Shown one piece after another: positions 25,901 through 33,561 of a DNA stretch of 64,000 bases. The position numbers and the translations under genes were made by a program. The notes under the pieces are model-generated. The model ran no database searches and was not told the DNA's origin. It saw only the letters and a program-made list of their open reading frames with translations. Source of the DNA: Kitasatospora kifunensis (GTDB lineage: Bacteria > Actinomycetota > Actinomycetes > Streptomycetales > Streptomycetaceae). Position 1 is the first letter of the stretch. Each line of letters opens with the position of its first letter. The DNA lies in assembly GCF_014203855.1 (NCBI RefSeq), contig NZ_JACHJV010000003.1:620001-684000 (forward strand), given 5' to 3'.

Positions 25901-27396
25901 TCTCACCGAACTCCGCCCCCCGCCTGCGCCCGGACGTGTTCCTGGTGCCGAGCGGCAGCGGCACCGCCTACGTGCGCTCGAGTCAGGGCACCGACCTGAT
26001 CGCCACTCCCGGCATCGCCGGCTGGGTCGAGCGGCTCACCCCGTTCCTGGACGGCACGCACACGGTGGCGCAGCTGCTCGACGGCCTCGACGACGCCCGC
26101 CGCCCACTGGTCCTCGGCGTGCTGCAACGCCTCGATTCCCACGGGCTGTTGGAGGACCTGGCGGACCCCGGTCCGGCCCGGCGCGCCGCGGCCTACCCGC
26201 AGCTGCGGGTGCTGATCCTCGCCACCTCGACCACCGGCCGCGCGCTGGACGACGCGCTGCGACTCACCGGTGTCCGCGCCACCAAGCTCGTCACCGACCA
26301 CGCCGAAGCCCGGGCCGCCGCAACCGCCGACCGCCACGACGCACTGCTGCTGCTCACCACGGGCGACGATCCGCCGCGCGTCGCCGAACTCGACGAACGC
26401 TGCCGCGAGCAGGGCCTCTGGTTCGCCGCCGCCGTGAGCGCCCCGGAGGCCTGGTGGCTCGGCCCGATCCTCGGCCCCGACCCCGACCCAGGCCCAGGCC
26501 GAGCCGAGGGCGGCTGGCTGGGTGCTTGGCTGCGCGTGCACGGCAGTTCACCCGCCGACCGTGCCCCCTCCACCGCCGAAGCCACCCAAGCCACCGAAGC
26601 AGCCCGAGCCGCCCAAGCGGCCCAAACCGCCCAAGACGGCGCCGAGGGCTTCGAGGTGGCCGCCGCGCTGCTCGCCCACCACTTCCAACAGGCCTTCCTC
26701 GCCCAGGACCCGACCACCACCAACCGGCTCGTCCGCCTGGACCGGACCACCCTGACCACCACTCACCACCGCTACCAGCCCCACCCCACGAGCCGGCCGG
26801 CGGCGCCGGAGAGCGAGGCGGAGTTCCTGGCCAAGATCGAGGCCCTGCACGGCGGTTCGGCCGTCGGGCCCGAGGAGTTCTCCCGGCGGGCCGCACGATG
26901 CATCGACCCGCGCAGCGGGCTGATCGCCGAGCTCGACGAGGGCGGGCTGCCGCAGTTTCCCCGGCACGCCTCCACCGCCCTGGTCCGCGACCCGCGCACC
27001 GGCCGGGCCGAACACCGCGTCCACGCCACCGGATCGGACTTCGCCGCTGCCCGCGTCCGGACGGCCCGACGCGCCCTGGAGCACTACGCCCACCTCGCCG
27101 CGGATCCACGGCAGTTCATCCCGACGCCCGACGGGCCGGCCGTGTGGGCCTGGTCCCCGGAGCAGCAGACGGCTCGGCTGGTGCCGGTGGCCGCCGTCTA
27201 CGAACGCGGCGAGCGCGCGGTGCGCGGCCTGGGCTCCGGCGCCACCTTCGACGAGGCGGTGGAAGCCGCCCGCCGCGACCTGCCCGCTCACACTCGCACC
27301 CGCACCCGCACCCGCACCGTCCTGATCGTCCCGCTCGACCACGACCCGGCCACCACCGAGGTCCTGCCCTACCTTGTGAAAGCCGTGATCTTGTGA
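25897..27396 (+). CDS. Ocin-ThiF-like leader-binding protein (TbtF-like)
   Basis: The 499-residue product begins with a winged-helix leader-recognition region (RPDVFLVPSGSGTAYVRSS, then WVERLTPFLDGTHTVAQLLDGL), followed by a ThiF-like central part (RVLILATSTTGRALDDALRLTGVR) and a long C-terminal region ending in segments like those of azoline-forming complexes. It should bind the precursor leader and bring it to the YcaO enzyme. Linker runs are repeat-expanded (an Ala/Thr/Gln stretch near 228-248; HTRTRTRTRT near the end). The GTG start lies in GTGA overlap with the dehydrogenase stop and has GGAGG just upstream. Confidence 0.86.
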   Translation: MISPNSAPRLRPDVFLVPSGSGTAYVRSSQGTDLIATPGIAGWVERLTPFLDGTHTVAQLLDGLDDARRPLVLGVLQRLDSHGLLEDLADPGPARRAAAYPQLRVLILATSTTGRALDDALRLTGVRATKLVTDHAEARAAATADRHDALLLLTTGDDPPRVAELDERCREQGLWFAAAVSAPEAWWLGPILGPDPDPGPGRAEGGWLGAWLRVHGSSPADRAPSTAEATQATEAARAAQAAQTAQDGAEGFEVAAALLAHHFQQAFLAQDPTTTNRLVRLDRTTLTTTHHRYQPHPTSRPAAPESEAEFLAKIEALHGGSAVGPEEFSRRAARCIDPRSGLIAELDEGGLPQFPRHASTALVRDPRTGRAEHRVHATGSDFAAARVRTARRALEHYAHLAADPRQFIPTPDGPAVWAWSPEQQTARLVPVAAVYERGERAVRGLGSGATFDEAVEAARRDLPAHTRTRTRTRTVLIVPLDHDPATTEVLPYLVKAVIL

Positions 27397-27411
27397 AAGC
27401 CGTGTGCTCCG

Positions 27412-29421
27412 ATGACTGAGACGCTCCTGCCGACCGGCTCCCAACTGCGGCACGACGGCGGCCTGCTCGGCCAGGCACTGGCCCGACGACTCGGCGAAGT
27501 GTCGCAACCGCGGCCCGGCATCGTCCTGTTGGCGGCCGATACGTCTGACGCTGGGTCAGAACTCGTCGCCGGGGCCCGTGCCGAGGCCGCACCGGCCTGG
27601 CTGTCCGTCATCGCCGAACTCGACCGCGTGGTCATCGGCCCGCTGGTGCGGCCCGGTGTCCCCGGCTGCGACCACTGCCTCGCCGCCCGCCGCGCCGGGG
27701 CCCGTGCGGACGCTGCCGAGGACGCCGCCCTGCACGCGGCCTACGGCGCCCGGCTCACCGGCAGTGTCTCCCCGCTGCTCACCCCGCTCGCCGCCGACCT
27801 CGCCGCATCCCTGACCCTGCGCCGACTCACCGCCGAGCGCCCCGCCGAGCGGTCCACCGGACACCCCACCGGACAGCACGCCGAGCAGCGGCCCGCCGCA
27901 CCCACCGTCACCGTGCTCCGACTGGCCGACCTACAGCTCACCCGCCACGCCTTCCTGCCCGACCCGCACTGCCCCCACTGCGGCACCCTGCCCGAGGATT
28001 CCCGGGCCGACGCCGTGATCCCCCGCGTCGCGCGCCCCAAGCCGGCCCCCGCCGTCCTGCGGGTGCGCGACCTGCGCGCCGAGACGGCCGAGCTCGAAGC
28101 CCGCTTCGCCGACGACGAGACCGGCGTCATCAAGGGCCTGCAGACCCGCGGCCTGCACACGCTGCCTTTCGCCGAGGCCAAGGTCGGCCCGCCGGAGTCG
28201 GTTGACGGCGGCTACGGACGCGCTCTCGACTTCCGCACCGCCAAGGTGACCGCGATCGCCGAGGCGCTGGAGCGGCTGGGTGGTGGCCGCCCGGGCGGCC
28301 ACCGCACCGCGGTGCGGGCGAGCTACCGCGAGCTCACCGCCCAGGACCCCGCGGGCGTCCTGGACCCGGCGAGCGTGGGCGGCCACGAGCCGCACCGCTA
28401 CCAGCAGCCCGGCTTCCCCTTCCAGCCCTACCACCCCGAGCTCGTCATGCCCTGGGTCTGGGGCTACTCGCTCACCCGCGAGCGGCCGGTCCTGGTTCCC
28501 GAGAGCCTCGCCTACTACCGCCTGGGCCGGCACACCCCGGGGACCCGGCCCTTCGTCTCCGAGATCTCCAACGGCTGTGCGCTGGGCGGCTGCGTGGAGG
28601 AGGCCGCCCTGTACGGTCTGCTGGAACTCGCGGAGCGCGACGCCTTCCTGCTCACCTGGTACGCCCGGCTGCCGGCTCCCGCCCTCGACCTGCACACCGC
28701 CCGCGACCGCCGGATCGGCCTGCTCGCCGACCGGATCCGCGAGCGCACCGGCTACCGCGTCGAGGTCTTCGACGTGACCGGCGCGGAGGGCATCCCCAGC
28801 TTCTGGGCCGCGGCCGTGGACGCTCGCCCCCTGACCACCCACCGCCCCGCCGTGCTCTGTGCGGGCGGCTCCGGGCTCGATCCGGAACGCGGCGTCTTCG
28901 GTGCGCTCCACGAACTGGTCACCGCCATCGAGGCCTACCAACTCATCTACCCGCAGCGCCGCGCGGACGCCGCCCGGATGCGCGAGGACGCGGAGCAGGT
29001 CCGCCTGATGGACGACCACGCACTGCTCCACTGCGACCCGATCGCCGCCCGCCGCCTCGACTTCCTCCTCACCCCTGACGGCCAACCACCGCGTGAGCGC
29101 GGGAACTTGCGCGATCTCGCCGACCGGTACACCTGGCCCCGCCACACCGATCTGCGCGCCGACCTGGACGAACTGGTGAGCCGCTTCGCCGCGACCGGCC
29201 TGGAAGCGATCGTCGTCGACCAGAGCACCCCGATCCACACCGCCGCCGGGCTCTCCTGCGTCAAGACGTTGGTCCCCGGCCTGCTGCCGATGACCTTCGG
29301 CCACCACCTGCGCCGCATCACCGGCCTCGACCGGGTCCGCACCGCCCCGCACACCCTCGGCCACACCGACCGGCCGCTGACCCCCGAGGAGGTCAACCCG
29401 CACCCGCACCCGTTCCCGTGA
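27412..29421 (+). CDS. YcaO cyclodehydratase (TbtG-like)
   Basis: The 669-residue protein combines an N-terminal ThiF-like part (about 1-200, with zinc-type pairs CDHC near 84-87 and CPHC near 183-186) and a C-terminal YcaO domain (about 235-669). YcaO ATP-binding segments are visible: RTAKVTAIAEALER, SNGCALGGCVEEAALYGLLELAERDAFL and ALHELVTAIEAYQL. The protein ends HPHPFP, the proline-rich tail common in azoline-forming YcaO enzymes. It would turn the six core Cys into thiazolines with ATP. It starts 15 bases after the leader-binding gene and closes the cluster. Confidence 0.92.
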   Translation: MTETLLPTGSQLRHDGGLLGQALARRLGEVSQPRPGIVLLAADTSDAGSELVAGARAEAAPAWLSVIAELDRVVIGPLVRPGVPGCDHCLAARRAGARADAAEDAALHAAYGARLTGSVSPLLTPLAADLAASLTLRRLTAERPAERSTGHPTGQHAEQRPAAPTVTVLRLADLQLTRHAFLPDPHCPHCGTLPEDSRADAVIPRVARPKPAPAVLRVRDLRAETAELEARFADDETGVIKGLQTRGLHTLPFAEAKVGPPESVDGGYGRALDFRTAKVTAIAEALERLGGGRPGGHRTAVRASYRELTAQDPAGVLDPASVGGHEPHRYQQPGFPFQPYHPELVMPWVWGYSLTRERPVLVPESLAYYRLGRHTPGTRPFVSEISNGCALGGCVEEAALYGLLELAERDAFLLTWYARLPAPALDLHTARDRRIGLLADRIRERTGYRVEVFDVTGAEGIPSFWAAAVDARPLTTHRPAVLCAGGSGLDPERGVFGALHELVTAIEAYQLIYPQRRADAARMREDAEQVRLMDDHALLHCDPIAARRLDFLLTPDGQPPRERGNLRDLADRYTWPRHTDLRADLDELVSRFAATGLEAIVVDQSTPIHTAAGLSCVKTLVPGLLPMTFGHHLRRITGLDRVRTAPHTLGHTDRPLTPEEVNPHPHPFP

Positions 29422-29458
29422 CCGCTCCGGCGCACGCTAGTGCCGCTCACCCCAGCCG

Positions 29459-30694
29459 TTACCGGATCCGCGCCACCGGGCCGCGGTCACTGCCCGTCCC
29501 GACCGCGTGTTCACGACCGACTCCGGGCGCGGCGACGGCGGCCTGCCGACGGGCGAGGGCTTCGGAGGCCTTGGCCGTGGCGTACAGAGAGGCGGCCAGG
29601 GCGATGGCGAGCACCGCGCCGGCGGCGAGGACGTCGGCCGAGGAGGCCGCCTGCGGACTTCCCGCCTCGCCGCGGGCCGAACCGCTGAGGAAGGGCATGA
29701 CCGCGAGGACGGCCAGGCCGAGGACGACCTCACCCCAGACGACCTTCGGGAAGTGTCGCAGCGTCAGGCGCAGCAGCGAGGTCGTGTCGTCAGCGCGACG
29801 GGCCCGCGCGATGCGGGGCATCAGCCAGAGCTGGTTGCCGGCGCCGGCCGTGATCAGGCCCAGGACCAGCAGGATCTTCACCAGGAGGGCCAGGCCGTAG
29901 CCCGTCGTCCAGAGCTGGCTGATCGCGCCGACATGCCGCCAGCTCATCCAGAGGCCGGAGACCAGGACGGCGCCGACGCAGACCATCGCGACGAGGCTGA
30001 AACGGCGCCACATGTCGGCCCACAGCTGGCCGGCGGTGTCGCCGAGTCGGCCGCGGGCGGCGGCCAGCGCGACCAGCAGGGCCAGGCCGCCGAGCCACAC
30101 CGTGCCGCTGACTATGTGGACCTGGTCGAATACGAGATCCAGCACGGCGTCCCGGTTCTTCGGCGTGGTGACGGGGACGGCGGAGACCAGGGTGGTGGCG
30201 AGCGAGAGCGGCAGCGCGGTGAGCGCGAGCGCGTCCAGGCGGCGCCGCGCGGCCGGCAGGAACAGGGCGACCAGCAGAGCGGCCGTCAGGACCAGGACCA
30301 CGTTCTGGACCAGGTAGACGGTGCCCTGCGCGATCCAGGCGCCTTTGGTCGCGGGTGTGCGCAGGAAGTGCCAGATCCGTCCCGGCGCCAGTGCGTCGGT
30401 GAACGGCATGCCCTTGCCCGCCCGGGCCAGGCGCGCGGCGAGTTGGAGGTAACCCGTGACGAGCAGCACCATGCCCGCCCAGGCGAGGTAGTGCGCCGAA
30501 CGGCGGCGCAGCACCGCGGCGTCGCCGTCTTCGCTCCCCCTGGTCCGCAGCGCTGGGGCGACGGTGGTCGCGTAGGTGACGGTGGCGCCGATGGCTCCGC
30601 TCAGACCGATGAAGTAGCCGGACTTGCTCAGGACCCGCCAGAGTTGAGGCATGGTGTATCCGGCCGTCTTCGCGGCCAACAGCGCACTATTCAT
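29459..30694 (-). CDS. CopD-like multi-pass membrane protein
   Basis: The 411-residue protein has about eight to nine membrane helices and the family pattern of copper-resistance protein D: FDQVHIVSGTVWLGGLALLVAL in the second half, WMSWRHVGAISQLWTTGYGLALLVKILLV, and ANGNQLW-like and HFPKVVWGEVVLGLAVL segments. CopD proteins are linked to copper uptake across the inner membrane. The 30694 ATG overlaps an iron-box-like palindrome and has no clear ribosome site, so the in-frame ATG at 30652 (MPQLWRVLSKSG) may be the real start. It converges on the thiopeptide operon and is probably not part of it. Confidence 0.82.
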   Translation of the reverse strand: MNSALLAAKTAGYTMPQLWRVLSKSGYFIGLSGAIGATVTYATTVAPALRTRGSEDGDAAVLRRRSAHYLAWAGMVLLVTGYLQLAARLARAGKGMPFTDALAPGRIWHFLRTPATKGAWIAQGTVYLVQNVVLVLTAALLVALFLPAARRRLDALALTALPLSLATTLVSAVPVTTPKNRDAVLDLVFDQVHIVSGTVWLGGLALLVALAAARGRLGDTAGQLWADMWRRFSLVAMVCVGAVLVSGLWMSWRHVGAISQLWTTGYGLALLVKILLVLGLITAGAGNQLWLMPRIARARRADDTTSLLRLTLRHFPKVVWGEVVLGLAVLAVMPFLSGSARGEAGSPQAASSADVLAAGAVLAIALAASLYATAKASEALARRQAAVAAPGVGREHAVGTGSDRGPVARIR

Positions 30695-30712
30695 AAGGTA
30701 AGGCTAACCTAA
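30694..30712 (-). promoter_or_regulatory. Iron-box-like operator (DtxR/DmdR type)
   Basis: On the minus strand the sequence TTAGGTTAGCCTTACCTTA matches 16 of 19 positions of the streptomycete iron box as I know it (TTAGGTTAGGCTCACCTAA). It is an interrupted palindrome lying directly on the first start codon of the CopD-like gene, so iron-loaded DmdR could block its transcription. Confidence 0.7.
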
Positions 30713-30850
30713 GCGTCAGGTCCAGTGCCCACCCCCCTTGATCCTTCGCGTTCGCCGAATCCGGCCGTGCTTGAGCACCTGGCGCTGGTTGAGCACCTGG
30801 CGCACGGTGATCGCGGCGCCCCCCATTGCCGGTCGGTCTAAACTGGCCGA

Positions 30851-31174
30851 ATGATCTTCATCGTCGTCAAGTTCCCGGTCAAGCCGGAGTACGCCGACTC
30901 CTGGCTCTCCCACGTCGAGGCCTTCACCCACGCGACCCGCGCCGAGCCCGGGAACCTGTGGTTCGAGTGGTCACGCAGCACGGAGGAACCCGACACCTAC
31001 GTGCTGGTCGAGGCGTTCCAGGACGGCGCGGGCGAGGCCCATGTGAACTCGGAGCACTTCCGTGCCGCGATGGAGACCATGCGTCCGCTGGTCCAGCGAG
31101 CACCGCAGATCGTCAGCACCGTCATCGAGGGCGCCACCGGCTGGAACAAGATGGGCGAACTCGGCATCGACTGA
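30851..31174 (+). CDS. ABM-domain monooxygenase (YgiN/quinol monooxygenase-like)
   Basis: The 107-residue protein is a single ferredoxin-like ABM domain: MIFIVVKFPVKPEY at the first strand, EPGNLWFEWSRSTEEPDTYVLVEAFQDGAGEAHVNSEHF in the middle (conserved Glu, Trp and His), and a C-terminal strand VSTVIEG. Such proteins form dimers and act as cofactor-free quinol oxygenases or small-molecule detoxifying enzymes. It is 205 bases upstream of the furan operon on the same strand; a functional link is possible but not shown. Confidence 0.85.
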   Translation: MIFIVVKFPVKPEYADSWLSHVEAFTHATRAEPGNLWFEWSRSTEEPDTYVLVEAFQDGAGEAHVNSEHFRAAMETMRPLVQRAPQIVSTVIEGATGWNKMGELGID

Positions 31175-31379
31175 GCCCCGCAGGCCGAGTTCCAACCGGC
31201 GCAGACGGCGCACTGCGAGGCGAACACGTGGCAGCAGTGCGCCGTTCGGACTCCGCGCGCCCTACCAACGGCCCCTGGTCGCAGCAATGATGAGCAGACC
31301 GCAAGTGATCCCGGCGACTCCGCACACCTGCTCTTCTGCTCCTCGACGGCGGGTGGACCGGCGGTGGAAGGAATCCACG

Positions 31380-32135
31380 ATGTTGCTTCTCATCTCCCCG
31401 GACAGCGTCGAGGAGGCCATCGACTGCGCGAAGGCGGCGGAGTACCTCGACATCGTCGATGTCAAGAAGCCCGACGAGGGCTCGCTCGGCGCGAACTTCC
31501 CGTGGGTCATCAGGGAGATCCGCGACGCGGTCCCGGCGGACAAGCCGGTCTCCGCCACGGTGGGAGACGTGCCGTACAAGCCCGGCACGGTGGCCCAGGC
31601 GGCGCTCGGCGCGGTGGTCTCCGGTGCCACGTACATCAAGGTCGGCCTCTACGGCTGCACGACGCCCGAGCAGGCCGTCGAGGTCATGCGAGGGGTCGTC
31701 CGGGCGGTGAAGGACCATCGGCCGGACGCGTTGGTCGTCGCCTCGGGCTACGCCGACGCCCACCGGATCGGCTGCGTCAACCCGCTCGCGCTGCCCGACA
31801 TCGCCCGCCGCTCCGGCTGCGACGCGGCCATGCTCGACACCGCGATCAAGGACGGGACGCGGCTGTTCGACCACGTTCCGCCGGACGTCTGCGCCCAGTT
31901 CGTCCGGCTGGCCCACGAGGCCGATCTGCTCGCCGCCCTGGCGGGCAGCGTCAAGGTGGCGGACCTCGGCGCGCTGACCCGCATCGGCACGGACATCGTG
32001 GGGGTGCGCGGGGCGGTCTGCGAGGGCGGCGACCGCAACACCGGAAGGATCCAGCCGCAGTTGGTGGCCGCCTTCCGGGCGGAGATGGACCGTCATGCCC
32101 GGGAGCACGCGGCCTCCGTCGCCGCCGCGAGCTGA
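31380..32135 (+). CDS. (5-formylfuran-3-yl)methyl phosphate synthase (MfnB-like, DUF556)
   Basis: The 251-residue TIM-barrel protein matches MfnB, which condenses two triose phosphates (glyceraldehyde-3-phosphate) into 4-(hydroxymethyl)-2-furaldehyde phosphate in methanofuran synthesis. Signature segments are DIVDVKKPDEGSLGANFPWVIREI (begins near residue 24), ATVGDVPYKPGT and YIKVGLYG. The catalytic lysines known at 27, 85 and 155 in the archaeal enzyme align with Lys29, Lys87 and Lys157 here, with Asp27 also kept. The start follows GGAAGGAATCC. It heads a three-gene operon with an aldehyde and an alcohol dehydrogenase 8 and 2 bases apart. No methanofuran-dependent C1 gene is in the window, so a furan natural product is the likely end. 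Confidence 0.93.
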   Translation: MLLLISPDSVEEAIDCAKAAEYLDIVDVKKPDEGSLGANFPWVIREIRDAVPADKPVSATVGDVPYKPGTVAQAALGAVVSGATYIKVGLYGCTTPEQAVEVMRGVVRAVKDHRPDALVVASGYADAHRIGCVNPLALPDIARRSGCDAAMLDTAIKDGTRLFDHVPPDVCAQFVRLAHEADLLAALAGSVKVADLGALTRIGTDIVGVRGAVCEGGDRNTGRIQPQLVAAFRAEMDRHAREHAASVAAAS

Positions 32136-32143
32136 CCGCCGGC

Positions 32144-33559
32144 ATGCCGACACCTCAGCCCCGTCGCGCGCCCGGAAGCGCCGGCGAGCGCTTCGCCGTC
32201 ATCGATCCGGCAACGGGCGAGGCCTTCGACGAGGCCCCCGACCAGCAGCCGCAGGAGTTGGACGCCGTCGTCGACCGGGCCCACCAGGCCTGGCGCAGCT
32301 GGCGGTCCGACCCCGTGGCCCGCACCAGCGCGTTGCTCGCGGCAGCCGACGCCGTGGAGGCGGCCGAGGCCGACCTCGCTCCCCTGCTCACCCGGGAACA
32401 GGGCAAGCCCCTGGCCGAGTCGTCCGCGGAGATCGCCCGCACGGCGGCCCGCCTGCGCTACTTCGCCGAGTTGGACGCCGGGCCCCAGCCGATCACCGAC
32501 GGCCGACCGGTGCGCAGCGAGATCCGCTGGCGATCGCTGGGGCCCGTCGCCGCGATCGTTCCGTGGAACTTTCCGCTCCAGCTCGCGTCGGCGAAGTTCG
32601 CGCCCGCGCTCGCCGCAGGCAACACGATGGTGCTCAAGCCCTCCCCGTTCACGCCCCTGGCCACCCGGCTGCTGGCGTCCGTGCTCGCCACCGCCCTGCC
32701 CGACGGCGTCCTGACGGTCGTCACCGGCCGCGAGCCCCTGGGCGCCCGCCTCGCCTCCCATCCGGGGATCCGCCACGTGACCTTCACCGGTTCGATTCCC
32801 ACCGGGCGGGCCGTCGCCCAGGGCGCGGCGGCCTCGCTGGCCCGGGTCACGCTGGAGCTGGGCGGTAACGACGCCGCCATCCTGCTGGAGGACGTGGCGG
32901 TGGAGCGGATCGCGGACCGGCTGTTCTGGTCGGCGTTCCGCAACTGCGGGCAGGTCTGCATGGCGGTCAAGCGCGTCTACGCCCCGGCCCGGATCTACTC
33001 CGAGGTGGTCGAGGCCCTCGCGCAGCGCGCCAAGAGCGCCGTCGTCGGAGCCGGGCTCGACCCGGGCACACAGTTGGGGCCGGTCAACAACGCCCCCCAA
33101 CTGACCCGGGTCGAGCGCTACACCGAACAGGCCCTGGCAGCCGGCGCCCGAGCGGTGGCCGGTGGCCACCGCCTCGACCGCCCCGGCTACTTCTTCGCCC
33201 CGACGATCCTGGCCGATGTCCCGTGCGACAGCCCGGTGGTGACGCAGGAGCAGTTCGGTCCCCTCCTGCCGGTGCTGCCCTACGGGAGCCTCGACGAAGC
33301 GGTCGAGGCGGCCAACGACACCGGCTTCGGGCTGGGCGGTTCGGTCTGGGGAACCGACCTCGACCGGGCCGAGGCGGTGGCCGACCGGCTGGAGTGCGGG
33401 ACGGTGTGGATCAACCACCACGCCGAACTCTCCCTCGCCCAGCCCTTCGCGGGCACCAAGGAGAGCGGCGTCGGTGTCGCGGGCGGGCCCTGGGGGCTCT
33501 ACGGGAACCTCAGGCCGTTCGTCGTGCACCGTCCACTGGAGGCTCCGGAGGAGGCGTGA
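32144..33559 (+). CDS. NAD(P)-dependent aldehyde dehydrogenase
   Basis: The 471-residue enzyme shows all main aldehyde-dehydrogenase features: VAAIVPWNFPLQLASAKFAPALAAGNTMVLKPSPFTP for cofactor binding, VTLELGGNDAAI with the general-base Glu, FRNCGQVCMAVKRVY with the catalytic Cys, and the C-terminal EQFGPLLPVLPY. It starts 8 bases after the furan synthase stop, so it probably oxidises the furan aldehyde, or a product of it, to a carboxylic acid. The ribosome site is weak, consistent with coupling. Length is slightly under the usual 480-500. Confidence 0.93.
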   Translation: MPTPQPRRAPGSAGERFAVIDPATGEAFDEAPDQQPQELDAVVDRAHQAWRSWRSDPVARTSALLAAADAVEAAEADLAPLLTREQGKPLAESSAEIARTAARLRYFAELDAGPQPITDGRPVRSEIRWRSLGPVAAIVPWNFPLQLASAKFAPALAAGNTMVLKPSPFTPLATRLLASVLATALPDGVLTVVTGREPLGARLASHPGIRHVTFTGSIPTGRAVAQGAAASLARVTLELGGNDAAILLEDVAVERIADRLFWSAFRNCGQVCMAVKRVYAPARIYSEVVEALAQRAKSAVVGAGLDPGTQLGPVNNAPQLTRVERYTEQALAAGARAVAGGHRLDRPGYFFAPTILADVPCDSPVVTQEQFGPLLPVLPYGSLDEAVEAANDTGFGLGGSVWGTDLDRAEAVADRLECGTVWINHHAELSLAQPFAGTKESGVGVAGGPWGLYGNLRPFVVHRPLEAPEEA

Positions 33560-33561
33560 CG

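Noticed and set aside
29459..30694. CopD-like gene as the thiopeptide exporter or immunity gene
   Set aside because: It is convergent with the cluster, belongs to a copper-transport family and has an iron-box-like site; nothing links it to thiopeptide export.
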